Positions 8,868 to 18,115 of a stretch of DNA of 64,000 nucleotides are shown piece after piece. The notes below the pieces were generated by a model. It did not search any database. It saw only the letters and a list, made by a program, of their open reading frames with translations, and had not been told where the DNA came from. The stretch is from Scleromatobacter humisilvae (GTDB lineage: Bacteria > Pseudomonadota > Gammaproteobacteria > Burkholderiales > Burkholderiaceae_C). The stretch lies in NCBI RefSeq assembly GCF_023231945.1, contig NZ_JAJLJH010000009.1, positions 124,001 to 188,000 of the forward strand, written 5' to 3'. The translations under genes and the position numbers were made by a program. Position 1 is the stretch's first letter; every line of letters starts with the position of its first letter.

Positions 8868-10343
8868 TCAGGGCGCGTACAACGCCGCGCAGTGCCCGGG
8901 CTGCGCCGGGTTCCGCGCGATCGCCGCGCCCTTGGCCACGCACTGGCTCGCCGGCAGCGGCGCGCGCGTCTCGACATGCGCCACCAGCGCGTCGAAGGCC
9001 TCGTGCGCATGCGGCTCGATCAGCGCGAGCTGCGGGAACGTGTCCTGGAAGGTCTCGATGTGGTTGCCGTTCTGCACTTCGTAGAGCCGGTACGGCGCGT
9101 CGCGCTCGTCGTGGCGCGGCCCCTCGTCGCGCGACTGCGCCGACGCCACCTTGCGCGCATAGGCGCGTGCGTGGTGGTCGATCGGCAGCAGGCCGTCCAT
9201 CGTGCCGGCCACCGTGACCAGCGGCCGCTGGATGCGCCCGGTCGTCTCGAACGCGGCGAGGTTGGCGCCGACATCGGACGCCGACAGCCGCGCCACGTAG
9301 TTGTAGGTGCCGGTGCCCGCGCCGTAGGTGTCGTAGGTCGGGTCGAGGCGCTTCTGCCACTGGCACTGCGTCACTTCCCAGAACTGGCCCCAGTAGCTCG
9401 TCCACAGCGACTGCGTCGGGCTGTTGACGATGTCGGGCGGATAGCCGGCCGCGCGGATGTTCTTCGCGGCGGTGCTGTTCGGGTCGAGCCCGCCGGCGGT
9501 GTAGTCGGGGAAGTTGAGCACGCCGGCCGGCAGGTCGGTCAGCAGGTTCGGCGCGTGCGGGTCGACGAAGGTGCCTTCCCAGTCGACGCCGCCGTCGAAC
9601 AGCTCCGGCGCGGTCTCCATCGCGCGGCGCACCTGGTAGCCGCCGTTGGACGTGCCCACGGCGTAGGTGAAGCGCGGCAGGCGCCCGTAGTTGGAGACCA
9701 GGCCCTGGCGCGCGAGCTGCGCCGCCTTGAGCATGGTTTCCGTCCAGCGCGTGAACTGCTGGTTGGGGCCGTTGTCGAAGAAGTTGACGAACACCGGCGA
9801 CACCGGATTGAGCCGGCACGCGAGCGGATCGGTCGCCGCCGACAGCTGCAGGTTGAGCACGCCCTTGTTCTGCGACGCGTACGCATAGCCCTTCTGCAGG
9901 ACGTAGTCGCTCCACGCGAAGTCGCCGTTGAACTCGCTGCGCGTGCCCGACGCGCCGGCGACCACGAGGCGGCCGTTCCAGTCCTTGGGCAGGCGCAGGA
10001 GGAAGCGCGCCTGGCCGGTCGGGTCGGACGCGATGCGGGCATCGAGCTGCAGTCCCGGCACGACCTTGGTGATCGGATCGCGCTTGCCCGCGCTCGGCGC
10101 GATCGTCGCGCGGTCGGTCTGCGGCGTGAACGCGAACGGCGGCAGGCCGGCGATCGAATCGTTGGCCGGCGTGGTGGCGGGGTTGGTGGTGGTGAGGTCG
10201 GCACTGTCGACGCAGGTCGCATCGGCAAGCGCCGAGCCGAACTGCCGCAGCAGGTGGTCGCAGGCCGTGGAGGCACTGGCGGCGAGAGGCGTCAAACAGG
10301 CGAGCGCCAACAAGGGCGCCCGACGGCGCAGCGAGGTCGTCAT
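8868..10343 (-). CDS. Secreted alpha/beta hydrolase of the tannase/feruloyl esterase type
   Basis: This 491-residue protein has a Sec signal peptide (about residues 1-26, cleavage near ASAST-AC). The nucleophile elbow is GTSNGG with Ser232, and a C-terminal NGNHIE segment supplies a plausible catalytic histidine. Several cysteines suggest disulfides, as expected outside the cytoplasm. The fold and motifs fit the tannase/feruloyl esterase group, which hydrolyses ester bonds in plant phenolics or aryl esters. It is close to a secreted PHA depolymerase, so an extracellular polyester-oligomer substrate is an alternative. The start is supported by an AGGAGA ribosome-binding site ten bases upstream. 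Confidence 0.75.
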   Translation of the reverse strand: MTTSLRRRAPLLALACLTPLAASASTACDHLLRQFGSALADATCVDSADLTTTNPATTPANDSIAGLPPFAFTPQTDRATIAPSAGKRDPITKVVPGLQLDARIASDPTGQARFLLRLPKDWNGRLVVAGASGTRSEFNGDFAWSDYVLQKGYAYASQNKGVLNLQLSAATDPLACRLNPVSPVFVNFFDNGPNQQFTRWTETMLKAAQLARQGLVSNYGRLPRFTYAVGTSNGGYQVRRAMETAPELFDGGVDWEGTFVDPHAPNLLTDLPAGVLNFPDYTAGGLDPNSTAAKNIRAAGYPPDIVNSPTQSLWTSYWGQFWEVTQCQWQKRLDPTYDTYGAGTGTYNYVARLSASDVGANLAAFETTGRIQRPLVTVAGTMDGLLPIDHHARAYARKVASAQSRDEGPRHDERDAPYRLYEVQNGNHIETFQDTFPQLALIEPHAHEAFDALVAHVETRAPLPASQCVAKGAAIARNPAQPGHCAALYAP

Positions 10344-10482
10344 CGGTCAGTCTCCTTTGGTTTTGCGGCAGGCGCCGCTCTCATGGCCCGCGAAGACTAC
10401 TGCCGCACCGTGGCCGGCGCAATCGCACGAAGGCACCGTGCGTCAATTCACCTAAGTGGAATCCCGACTCCGTCGACGCGCC

Positions 10483-10872
10483 TCAGAACGTCGGCGGCGG
10501 CCCGGCCTTGCGGCTGTAGGCGGCGGTGCCGGTCGCACCCAGCACGCCGCCCACCACCAGCACGTAGCACAGCGACATCGTCGCCGCCACGCCATGCACG
10601 GCGACGAGCCCGGCCCCGGCCAGGACCAGCCCGACCGCGGCCAGCAGCGCCAGCGCCAGCAGCGGCGTCGCGACGAAGCGCGTGGCGGTGCCGCGCAGCG
10701 GGTCGAGGTCGCTGACGACCAGCAGGAACCAGCCCGCGATCGTCAGCAGCGGAAACAGGATCCACAGCGACAGCCCCGGCTCGGCCGCCACCAGCCCGAA
10801 CGGCGCGGCGGCGAGTAGCGCGCCGGCGAGGATGCCCAATGCGGCGAGGAGGCCGCCTGCGAGTGCGATCAT
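10483..10872 (-). CDS. Small four-helix membrane protein of unknown function
   Basis: The open frame extends to 11025, but the ATG at 10872 is chosen because GGGAGA lies just upstream and the protein then begins directly with a membrane helix (MIALAGGLLAALGILAG). It has 129 residues with four hydrophobic helices (about 1-22, 26-48, 62-84, 88-112) and a short polar tail. I do not recognise the family. It is transcribed toward the esterase gene and divergently from the PHA depolymerase gene. Confidence 0.65.
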   Translation of the reverse strand: MIALAGGLLAALGILAGALLAAAPFGLVAAEPGLSLWILFPLLTIAGWFLLVVSDLDPLRGTATRFVATPLLALALLAAVGLVLAGAGLVAVHGVAATMSLCYVLVVGGVLGATGTAAYSRKAGPPPTF

Positions 10873-11214
10873 GGTGTTGGTCTCCCGAAGCTCAGACAGT
10901 GAGCATAGGTGCGGGCCGGCGATCGGGCAAGATCGATGACCCGACCTGCCTGGCCGGACGGAACTGCGCTGACGGCCTCCGAAGACGCCCGTTCCCGCGC
11001 GACCGCGAAACGTCGTCTGCGCCACCGCGTCCCGATGAGGTGGCGCTAGTGGCTAATCCTTATGCAATTCTGCGACTGTCGACAGGCCGCCTCGAAGCCT
11101 ATATTCGGCCGACTCGCGCAGCGCTCGCGTTCCTGGTTTCCCATCGATAGAACCCGGCCCACACGGGTTTCCGGAGGGTGGAAGTTTCATCGACCAACCC
11201 CAGGAGACAAACCC
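10873..11214. other. Divergent intergenic region upstream of PHA depolymerase
   Basis: This 342-bp stretch holds the promoter regions of the small membrane protein (minus) and the depolymerase (plus). The depolymerase has a strong AGGAGA ribosome-binding site at 11202-11207. I see no convincing gene, hairpin or well-matched promoter hexamers; the middle (around 11050-11110) is relatively AT-rich. Confidence 0.6.
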
Positions 11215-12726
11215 ATGAACCCGAAGAACTCGCGCGCGTTCGCGCTCGCGGCGCTGGCGTCGCTCGCCGGCCTCGGCGCGCAGGCGGCCACGTCGCTGCC
11301 GGCGCTCAACGTCGACAAGACGGCCATCAGCGTGTCCGGCCTGTCGTCCGGCGCCTTCATGGCCAACCAGCTCGGCTACGCGTACGCGTCCACCTTCATG
11401 GGCGTGGGCGTCTTCGCCGGCGGCCCATACATGTGCGCGGGCCACAGCAACTACACGGCCTGCATGTACAACGCGACGATCAGCAGCGGCCAGCTGAGCA
11501 CGATGCAGACCGACCTCACCAACTGGAGCGGCAACAAGAACGACGCGCTGTCCAACGTCGCGCGCCAGAAGGTCTTCCTGTGGGTGGGCAGCAGCGACAC
11601 CACCGTCGGCCCGAACCCGATGGCGGCCGTGAAGACGCAGTACGGCAACAACGGCGTGACGGCCGCCAACCTCAGCTTCAACGAGCTCTCCGGCGCCGCG
11701 CACACCTTCCCCACCGACTTCGCGGGCTCGGGCGACAACGCCTGCGGGACCGCCGCGTCGCCCTACATCAGCAACTGCAGCTACGACGGCGCGGGCGCGA
11801 TGCTCAAGCAGTTCTACGGCACGCTCGCCGCCCGCAACAACGCGCCGGCGTCGGCCAACTACATCCAGTTCGACCAGACGCCCTACACCGCGGGCAACCC
11901 GGGCATGGCGTCCACCGGCTGGATCTACGTGCCAGCCGACTGCGCGTCCGGCACGCAGTGCAAGCTGCACGTCGCGCTGCACGGCTGCCTGCAGAACTAC
12001 GCAACGGTCGGCGCCGACTTCATCCAGAACACGGGCTACACGCGCTGGGCCGACACCAACCACATCATCGTGCTGTTCCCGCAGACCCAGGTCGACAACA
12101 CCAGCCGCGCCACGTCCGCCAGCGGCTCGCTGCCCAATCCGAACGGCTGCTGGGACTGGATCGGCTGGTACGGCACCAGCTTTGCGCAGAAGGCCGGCGT
12201 GCAGGCCACCGCGATCAAGGCGATGGTCGACCACGTCGCCTCCGGCACGGGCAGCGGCGGCGGTGGTGGCGGTGGCGGCGGCGCGCTGCCCGCGCCCACC
12301 GGCGTCGGGACTTCCGGCGCGACGAGCAGCTCGATGGTCGTCGCCTGGGGCGCGGTCAGCGGCGCGAGCGGCTACAACGTCTACCGCAACGGCGGCAAGG
12401 TCAACCCGGCCACGGTCAGCGCGACGAGCTACACCGACACCGGCCTCGCGCCGGCCACGACCTACTCGTGGACGGTCACCGACCTGAACAGCTCGGGCGT
12501 CGAGAGCGCCCCGTCGACCGCCGCCAGCGGCACCACGACCGGCACGGCGCCCACCTGCACCACCGCCAGCAACTATGCGCACGTGCAGGCCGGACGCGCG
12601 CACCAGTCGGGCGGCTACGCGTACGCCAACGGCTCCAACCAGAACATGGGCCTGTGGAACCTCTTCGTCACGACGACGCTCAAGATGACCGGGCCCAACT
12701 ACTACGTGATCGGCACCTGCCCTTGA
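11215..12726 (+). CDS. phaZ: Secreted short-chain-length poly(3-hydroxyalkanoate) depolymerase
   Basis: The protein has 503 residues and a Sec signal peptide ending near GAQA (residue 24). The catalytic domain (about 25-340) has its lipase-box-like serine early (GLSSG, Ser44) and the oxyanion segment LHGCLQ near residue 260, the arrangement of the type 2 catalytic domain. The NPNGCWDWIGWYG stretch is typical of this group. A glycine-rich linker (about 345-356) leads to a fibronectin type III domain (about 358-443). A C-terminal polymer-binding module (about 450-503, with YANGSNQ and TGPNYYVIGTC) follows. It hydrolyses extracellular poly(3-hydroxybutyrate) to oligomers or monomers. The ATG at 11215 is chosen over the upstream frame because of the AGGAGA site and signal peptide. 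Confidence 0.93.
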   Translation: MNPKNSRAFALAALASLAGLGAQAATSLPALNVDKTAISVSGLSSGAFMANQLGYAYASTFMGVGVFAGGPYMCAGHSNYTACMYNATISSGQLSTMQTDLTNWSGNKNDALSNVARQKVFLWVGSSDTTVGPNPMAAVKTQYGNNGVTAANLSFNELSGAAHTFPTDFAGSGDNACGTAASPYISNCSYDGAGAMLKQFYGTLAARNNAPASANYIQFDQTPYTAGNPGMASTGWIYVPADCASGTQCKLHVALHGCLQNYATVGADFIQNTGYTRWADTNHIIVLFPQTQVDNTSRATSASGSLPNPNGCWDWIGWYGTSFAQKAGVQATAIKAMVDHVASGTGSGGGGGGGGGALPAPTGVGTSGATSSSMVVAWGAVSGASGYNVYRNGGKVNPATVSATSYTDTGLAPATTYSWTVTDLNSSGVESAPSTAASGTTTGTAPTCTTASNYAHVQAGRAHQSGGYAYANGSNQNMGLWNLFVTTTLKMTGPNYYVIGTCP

Positions 12727-12732
12727 GCGCCG

Positions 12733-12763
12733 GCGGCGCGGCGACTCAGCCCCGCCGCGCCGC
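12733..12763. repeat. GC-rich hairpin at convergent gene ends
   Basis: An 11-bp perfect stem GCGGCGCGGCG/CGCCGCGCCGC has a nine-base loop. It overlaps the 3' end of the VOC-fold gene and follows the depolymerase stop. There is no T-run, so it may be a weak terminator or an RNA-stabilising hairpin. Confidence 0.4.
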
Positions 12764-13225
12764 GTCGATCCTGGCGACGTCGATCTTCTGCATCGTCATC
12801 ATCGCCTCGAACGCGCGCTTGGCGGCGGCGCGGTCGGGTCCGGACATCGCCTCGGTCAGCGTGCGCGGCGTGATCTGCCACGACAGGCCCCACTTGTCCT
12901 CGCACCAGCCGCAGTCCTTCTCCTTGCCGCCGTTGCCCACGATCGCGTTCCACAGGCGGTCGGTCTCGGCCTGGTCGTCGGTCGCGATCTGGAACGAGAA
13001 CGCCTCGCTGTGCTTGAACATCGGGCCGCCGTTCAGGCCGATGCAGGGGATGCCGCAGACGACGAAGTCGACCACCAGCACCTGGCCTTCCTTGCCCGAC
13101 GGAAAGTCGCCGGGCGCGCGATGCACGGCACCGACGCTGCTGTCGGGAAAGGTCTTCGCGTAGAACTGCGCGGCACCGAGGGCGTCGTTGTCATACCAGA
13201 CACAGATCGTGTTCTTCGGGATCAT
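12746..13225 (-). CDS. VOC/PhnB-like glyoxalase-fold protein
   Basis: This 159-residue protein has the PhnB / 3-demethylubiquinone-9 3-methyltransferase-like fold of the VOC superfamily. It opens with the typical CVWYDNDALGAAQFY segment, and GGPMFKHSEAFSFQI and the CGWCEDKWGLSWQITP region are characteristic of the family. Members are usually annotated only by fold; enzymatic activity is unproven for most. The ATG is preceded by GGAGCG. It is a single gene, separated by 88 bp from the catabolic operon upstream and convergent with the depolymerase. Confidence 0.85.
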   Translation of the reverse strand: MIPKNTICVWYDNDALGAAQFYAKTFPDSSVGAVHRAPGDFPSGKEGQVLVVDFVVCGIPCIGLNGGPMFKHSEAFSFQIATDDQAETDRLWNAIVGNGGKEKDCGWCEDKWGLSWQITPRTLTEAMSGPDRAAAKRAFEAMMTMQKIDVARIDAARRG

Positions 13226-13313
13226 GAAGGCGCTCCGAGATTGAAGGATGCGCGCATCCTACGCGCGCGATCTCGCGGCGCGACTCCGGGATTTCACGTC
13301 GAGCGCAGCAGCG

Positions 13314-14189
13314 CTATCTCGCGCCCAGGCCCAGCAGTTCGCGCGCTCGAGCAGGCGAGGCGATGGGTCGCCCCGCGCGCTGCGCGCACGCCGCCAGCGC
13401 CTCGATCATCGCGCCGTTGCCGCTCGCGCGCTCGCCGCCCGGCAGGTAGAAGCTGTCCTCGAGGCCGGTGCGCAGCATGCCGCCGAGCTCGGCCGTCTTC
13501 TGGTGCACCGGCCAGATCTCCTCGCGGCCGATCAGCGTCGCCTGCCACACCGCGCCCGGTGCGATCCAGCGCGGCAGCAGCGCCAGCAGGTCGGCGTCGC
13601 AGGGCATGCCCGACGCCACGCCCATCACCAGGTTGTACTCGGGCGTGCCCATGGTCGGCTTGAACATGCCCGACTTCAGGTACATGCCGACGGAGCGCAC
13701 GATGCCCACGTCGAAGCACTCGAACTCCGGATGTGCGCCCGCGGCCTCCATGGCGTCGAGGAACTGCTGCACCTTGGCCACGGGGTTGTCGAACACCATC
13801 GGCGGCCAGGCCCAGCGGCCGTCCGAGCGCAGCTTGAGGTAGTTGAGGCTGCCGGCGTTGCAGGCGGCGATCTCGGGCTTCACGCGCGCGATGCAGGCCA
13901 CGGGGCCGCTGATGTCCTTGCCGATGACGCCGGTCGTCAGGTTGATGATCACGCCCGGGCACGCCGCGCGGATCGCGTCGCAGACCTCGGCCGCGACCTC
14001 CGGATCCCACGACGGCAGGTGGCCCTGCCCGTCCTCCTGCCGGCGGATGTGCACGTGCATGATGGAAGCGCCCGCGTTGAACGCGTCGCGCGCCTCGGCG
14101 GCCATCTGCGCGGCGGTGACGGGCACCGGGTGCTGCGCCGGATCGGTCAGCACGCCGGTCAGCGCGCAGGTCAGGATCGCTTCGTTCAT
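13314..14189 (-). CDS. BKACE-family (beta-keto acid cleavage) enzyme
   Basis: This 291-residue TIM-barrel protein belongs to the family of 3-keto-5-aminohexanoate cleavage enzyme (formerly DUF849). The metal-binding MHVHIR motif lies near residues 40-45, with the conserved NLTTG strand near 77 and the family-typical GVASGMP region downstream. Known members use Zn to transfer a two-carbon unit between a beta-keto acid and acetyl-CoA, giving acetoacetate and a new acyl-CoA. It is the last gene of the operon and overlaps the biotin carboxylase gene by four bases, so it surely belongs to the pathway. No HMG-CoA lyase gene occurs in the operon; this enzyme may take over the carbon-carbon cleavage step, which is inference. 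Confidence 0.88.
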   Translation of the reverse strand: MNEAILTCALTGVLTDPAQHPVPVTAAQMAAEARDAFNAGASIMHVHIRRQEDGQGHLPSWDPEVAAEVCDAIRAACPGVIINLTTGVIGKDISGPVACIARVKPEIAACNAGSLNYLKLRSDGRWAWPPMVFDNPVAKVQQFLDAMEAAGAHPEFECFDVGIVRSVGMYLKSGMFKPTMGTPEYNLVMGVASGMPCDADLLALLPRWIAPGAVWQATLIGREEIWPVHQKTAELGGMLRTGLEDSFYLPGGERASGNGAMIEALAACAQRAGRPIASPARARELLGLGAR

Positions 14190-16144
14190 GTCGTCTCCCT
14201 GGCGTCGAGATCGAGCTCGACCAGCACCGCGCCCGAGGCCACCGTGTCGCGCGGCACGACGCGCACCGCGCTGACGACGCCGTCGGCCGCGGCGTTGAGC
14301 CACATCTCCATCTTCATTGCCTCGACGCAGACAAGCGGCTGTCCCGCGACCACGCGCTGTCCGACCTCGACGGCCAACTGCGCGACGACGCCCGCGACCG
14401 GCGCACGCGCCACGCGCGCCGCGGTGCTCGCGTCGGGCTGCGGGAACGGCGACGGCTCCTCGAACACGTGCACCGCGGCGTCGCGCGCGAGGTGCACGCG
14501 CCGGCCGTCGTCGACGAGCAGGCACTGGCGCCGCACGCCGTCGATGTCGACCGCGCGCCAGCCGTCGGCATCGGGCGCGTGCAGCACGACGTCGACGTCG
14601 CGCCCGCCCTCGCTCACGCGCGTGCCCGCGACCGCCAGCGCGCGCGTCACGCCCGCGCAGGCGAGCGTGATGCGGCGCGAGGCGACGCTCAGTGCGACCG
14701 GCCCGCTGGTCGGTGCGTCGCCCGGCGCGCGCATGCGCAGCGCGGCGACGATGGCCCAGTCCGCGTCGTCGGGCACGGGCGCCACGTTGATCGCCTCGCC
14801 CTGCGCGGCCCAGTCGTCGAGCCGCCTTGTCGTGACGGCGCCGGCGACGAATTCGGGATGCCGCAGCAGGTCGCACAGGTAGCGGCCGTTGGTGCGCAGG
14901 CCCAGCAACGGCACGGCCTCCAGCGCGGCGCCGAGGCGGCGCAGCGCGTCGGCGCGGTCGCGGCCGTGCACGATCAGCTTGGCCACCATCGCGTCGTAGA
15001 ACGGCGAGACGGCGCCGCCTTCGGCGATGCCGTCGTCGATGCGTGCGCCCTCGCGTGACGCGCGCGCGGGACGCCAATGGGCGATGCGGCCCGCCTGCGG
15101 CGCGAAGTGCTCGTACGGATCCTCGGCATACAGGCGCGCCTCGACGGCGTGGCCGGCCCAGCGGATCTCGTCCTGGCGCAGCGGCAAGGGCTCGCCCGCG
15201 GCGACTCGCAGCTGCCACTCGACGAGATCGAGGCCGGTCACGCACTCGGTGACGGGATGCTCGACCTGCAGCCGCGTGTTCATCTCGAGGAAGAAATGGC
15301 GGCGCTGCGCGTCGACGATGAACTCGATCGTGCCCGCGCCGACGTAGCCCACCGCCTTCGCCGCGGCCACCGCATCGCGCCCCATCGCCTCGCGCATCGC
15401 GGCGTCGACGAAGGGCGACGGCGACTCCTCGATCACCTTCTGGCGCCGCCGCTGCGCGCTGCAGTCGCGCTCGCCGAGATGGACGACGTTGCCGCGCGTG
15501 TCGGCGAACACCTGGATCTCGATGTGGCGGCCGTCGGTGACGAGGCGTTCCAGCATCAGCGTGCCGTCGCCGAACGCCGACGCCGCCTCGCGCCGCGCGC
15601 CGGCCAGCGCATCGGCGAGTTCGTTCTGCGCATGCACGAGCCGCATGCCGCGGCCGCCGCCGCCGGCCACGGCCTTCACCAGCAGCGGATACCCCAGCAC
15701 GTTGGCCTGCTCGGTCAACGCCGCATCGGACTGGTCGTCGCCGAGATAGCCCGGCACGCAGGGGACGCCCGCCGCGAGCATGCGTCGCTTCGCGCCCGCC
15801 TTGTCGCCCATCGCGGCGATCGCCGACGCGGGCGGCCCGATGAAGACGAGTCCGGCATCGGCACAGGCCTGCGCGAAGTCGGCGCGTTCGGACAGGAAGC
15901 CGTAGCCCGGATGCACCGCATCGGCGCCGGTGCGCTTGCAGGCATCGAGGATCGCGTCGACTCGGAGGTAGGACTCCGTCGCCGTCTGGCCGTCCAACGC
16001 CACGGCCTCGTCGGCCAGCGCGACGTGCGGCGACGCGGCATCGGGCTCGCTGAACACGGCGACCGTTCGATAGCCCATCGCGCGCGCCGTGCGGATCACA
16101 CGACACGCGATCTCGCCGCGGTTGGCGACCAGGATCTTGTTCAT
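14186..16144 (-). CDS. Acyl-CoA carboxylase alpha subunit (biotin carboxylase + BCCP), AtuF/MccA-like
   Basis: The protein has 652 residues. The N-terminal biotin carboxylase domains begin MNKILVANRGEIACRVIRTA; the ATP-grasp glycine loop GGGGRGMRL is near residue 165, and the ERDCSAQRRRQKVIEE and FFLEMNTRLQVEHPVTE motifs are intact. A linker follows, then a biotin carboxyl carrier domain with the biotinylation motif EAMKMEM near residue 610. With the carboxyltransferase subunit in the same operon it would form a geranyl-CoA or 3-methylcrotonyl-CoA carboxylase. ATG at 16144 is preferred over an upstream GTG because it overlaps the hydratase stop as ATGA, the junction style used throughout the operon. 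Confidence 0.92.
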   Translation of the reverse strand: MNKILVANRGEIACRVIRTARAMGYRTVAVFSEPDAASPHVALADEAVALDGQTATESYLRVDAILDACKRTGADAVHPGYGFLSERADFAQACADAGLVFIGPPASAIAAMGDKAGAKRRMLAAGVPCVPGYLGDDQSDAALTEQANVLGYPLLVKAVAGGGGRGMRLVHAQNELADALAGARREAASAFGDGTLMLERLVTDGRHIEIQVFADTRGNVVHLGERDCSAQRRRQKVIEESPSPFVDAAMREAMGRDAVAAAKAVGYVGAGTIEFIVDAQRRHFFLEMNTRLQVEHPVTECVTGLDLVEWQLRVAAGEPLPLRQDEIRWAGHAVEARLYAEDPYEHFAPQAGRIAHWRPARASREGARIDDGIAEGGAVSPFYDAMVAKLIVHGRDRADALRRLGAALEAVPLLGLRTNGRYLCDLLRHPEFVAGAVTTRRLDDWAAQGEAINVAPVPDDADWAIVAALRMRAPGDAPTSGPVALSVASRRITLACAGVTRALAVAGTRVSEGGRDVDVVLHAPDADGWRAVDIDGVRRQCLLVDDGRRVHLARDAAVHVFEEPSPFPQPDASTAARVARAPVAGVVAQLAVEVGQRVVAGQPLVCVEAMKMEMWLNAAADGVVSAVRVVPRDTVASGAVLVELDLDARETT

Positions 16145-16941
16145 TGCGGCGCCCACGACGGCGAACGCTTCTGCAGGAAGGCCGTCATGCCCTCGACGCC
16201 CTCGGGCCCACGCGCGGCCCGCGCGAACAGGCGCGCGGCATCCTCGATCAGGTCGGCCGCGGGCGTGTGCAGCGCCTGCGCCATCAAGGCCTTGGTCGCG
16301 GCGATCGCGCCAGGCGCGCAGCGCAGCACCTGCGCGAGCGTCGCGGCCAGCGCGGCGTCGAGCGCGGCGCCGTCCTCATGCACCTCGTGCACCAGGCCGA
16401 TCGCCAGCGCCTGCGCGGCGTCGAGCCTGCTGCCTGTCACCGCGAGGCGGCGCGCCTGCGACCCGCCGACCCGCTCGACGAGAAAGGCCGCGATCTGCGC
16501 GGGAACGATGCCCAGCGAGGTCTCGGGCAGCCGCAGCTGCGCGCCCTGCCCGGCCAGCGCGACGTCGACGACGCAGGCCAGCCCCAGGCCGCCGCCCATC
16601 ACCGTGCCTTCGAGCACCGCGATGGTCGCGAGGCCCGTGCGCGCGAACGCGCCGCACAGCTGGCCGAAACGCGCATTGACGGCGGCGATGGCGTCGCTGT
16701 CGCCGGCGAGCTCGCGCTGGCGGGCCTGCGCCATGTCCTGCAGGTCGGCCCCGGCGCAGAAGTGTCCGCCGGCGCCGCGCAGCACGATCGCGCGCACGTC
16801 GCCCGAGGCTTCCGCATCTGCCAGCACCGCACGCAGCTCGTCGACCATCCGCAGCGACATTGCGTTGCGCTGCGCCGGCCGGTTCAGCGTCACGTGCAGC
16901 ACGCCGCCCCGCGACGCGACTGCGAGCGTCGCGTCGTCCAT
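16141..16941 (-). CDS. Enoyl-CoA hydratase, AtuE/LiuC-like
   Basis: This 266-residue crotonase-fold protein has the oxyanion-hole segments HFCAGADLQDM (about residues 60-70) and GGGLGLACVVDVALA (about 111-125). The LPETSLGIVPAQIAAF stretch resembles methylglutaconyl- and isohexenylglutaconyl-CoA hydratases. It would hydrate the product of the carboxylase to a 3-hydroxy-3-alkylglutaryl-CoA. It is coupled by four-base overlaps on both sides (acyl-CoA dehydrogenase before, biotin carboxylase after). The substrate, branched C6 versus terpene C11, cannot be settled from sequence alone. Confidence 0.88.
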   Translation of the reverse strand: MDDATLAVASRGGVLHVTLNRPAQRNAMSLRMVDELRAVLADAEASGDVRAIVLRGAGGHFCAGADLQDMAQARQRELAGDSDAIAAVNARFGQLCGAFARTGLATIAVLEGTVMGGGLGLACVVDVALAGQGAQLRLPETSLGIVPAQIAAFLVERVGGSQARRLAVTGSRLDAAQALAIGLVHEVHEDGAALDAALAATLAQVLRCAPGAIAATKALMAQALHTPAADLIEDAARLFARAARGPEGVEGMTAFLQKRSPSWAPQ

Positions 16942-18095
16942 CAATGGCCACCCTTCGGCAGCGTGCCCTCGAGCTTGCAGATGATGCCCAGCATCACCTC
17001 GTCGGCGCCGCCGCCGATCGAGATCAGGCGCGAGTCGCGGTAGGCCTGCGAGATCGGGTTGTCGCGCGTGAAGCCCATGCCGCCCCAGAACTGCAGGCAG
17101 CTGTCGGCGACCTCGCGGCTCAGGCGCCCGCACTTGAGCTTGGCCATCGACGCCAGCTTGGTGACGTCCTTGCCCGACACGTATTGCTCGCAGCAGTCGT
17201 AGGTCAGCGCGCGCAGCGCGGCCACCTCGGTGCGCAGTTCGGCGAGGCGGAAGTGCACCACCTGGTTGTCGAGGATGCTCTTGCCGAAGGCCTTGCGCTC
17301 GCGCGTGTACTCGATGGTCAGGTCGATCAGGCGGTCGAGGCTGCGCAGCGACGAGGCCGCGCCCCACATGCGCTCCTCCTGGAACTGCATCATCTGGAAC
17401 GCGAAGCCCATGCCCTCCTGGCCGATCAGGTAGCGCTGCGGCACGCGCACGCCGTCGAAGAACAGCAGCGCGGTGTCGGACGAGTCCATGCCGATCTTGT
17501 GGATCTTCTGCTTGGTGATCCCGGGCAGGTTCATCGGCACGATGATCAAGCTCTTGTTCTTGTGCGCCTGGCCGTCGGACGTGTTGGCCAGCAGGCAGCA
17601 CCAGTCGGCCTGCAGTCCGTTGGTGATCCACATCTTGCTGCCGTCGATGATGTAGTCGTCGCCGTGCTTGCGCGCGGTGGTCTTGACGGCCGCGACGTCC
17701 GAGCCGCCGCCCGGCTCGCTCACGCCCAGGCAGCCGACGACGTCGCCCGCGATCGACGGCACCAGGAACTCGCGGCGCAGCTCGTCGGAGCCGAAGCGGG
17801 CCAGCGCGGGCGTGCACATGTCGGTGTGCACGCCGATGGACATCGGCACCCCGCCGCAGCCGCAGTTGCCGAGCGCCTCGGCCATCACCATCGAGTAGCT
17901 GAAGTCCAGGCCGGCGCCGCCGAATTCCTCGGGGTATTTCAGTCCGAGCAGGCCGAGGCCGCCCAGCTTCTTCATCACCTCATGCGCCGGGTATTGCTCG
18001 TCGGCCTCCCACTTCGGCACGAAGGGGTTCAGCTCCTTCTCGACGAAGCGGGTGACGGTCTCGGACAGGGCCTTGTGTTCGGTCGTGAATTTCAT
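16941..18095 (-). CDS. Acyl-CoA dehydrogenase, AtuD-like (citronellyl-CoA dehydrogenase type)
   Basis: The 384-residue flavoprotein has the FAD-binding segment CLGVSEPGGGSDVA, the WITNG motif, and the C-terminal YRDSRLISIGGGADEVMLGI region of the family. The internal stretches (FGSDELRREFL, GMDSSDTALLFFDGVRVP) resemble AtuD from Pseudomonas acyclic-terpene catabolism, judged from memory. It would oxidise citronellyl-CoA or a related branched acyl-CoA to the unsaturated carboxylase substrate; isovaleryl-CoA is the alternative. The ATG at 18095 begins the usual MKFTTEHKAL N-terminus. It starts 20 bases after the carboxyltransferase stop, the only gap in the operon. Confidence 0.9.
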   Translation of the reverse strand: MKFTTEHKALSETVTRFVEKELNPFVPKWEADEQYPAHEVMKKLGGLGLLGLKYPEEFGGAGLDFSYSMVMAEALGNCGCGGVPMSIGVHTDMCTPALARFGSDELRREFLVPSIAGDVVGCLGVSEPGGGSDVAAVKTTARKHGDDYIIDGSKMWITNGLQADWCCLLANTSDGQAHKNKSLIIVPMNLPGITKQKIHKIGMDSSDTALLFFDGVRVPQRYLIGQEGMGFAFQMMQFQEERMWGAASSLRSLDRLIDLTIEYTRERKAFGKSILDNQVVHFRLAELRTEVAALRALTYDCCEQYVSGKDVTKLASMAKLKCGRLSREVADSCLQFWGGMGFTRDNPISQAYRDSRLISIGGGADEVMLGIICKLEGTLPKGGH

Positions 18096-18115
18096 GGTTG
18101 TCTCGTTGATGTCTT

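Noticed and set aside
13314-16106. Single 930-codon frame that would fuse carboxylase sequence to BKACE
   Set aside because: The first 640 codons are an out-of-frame reading of the biotin carboxylase gene; true BKACE begins at the ATG at 14189, which overlaps the carboxylase stop.
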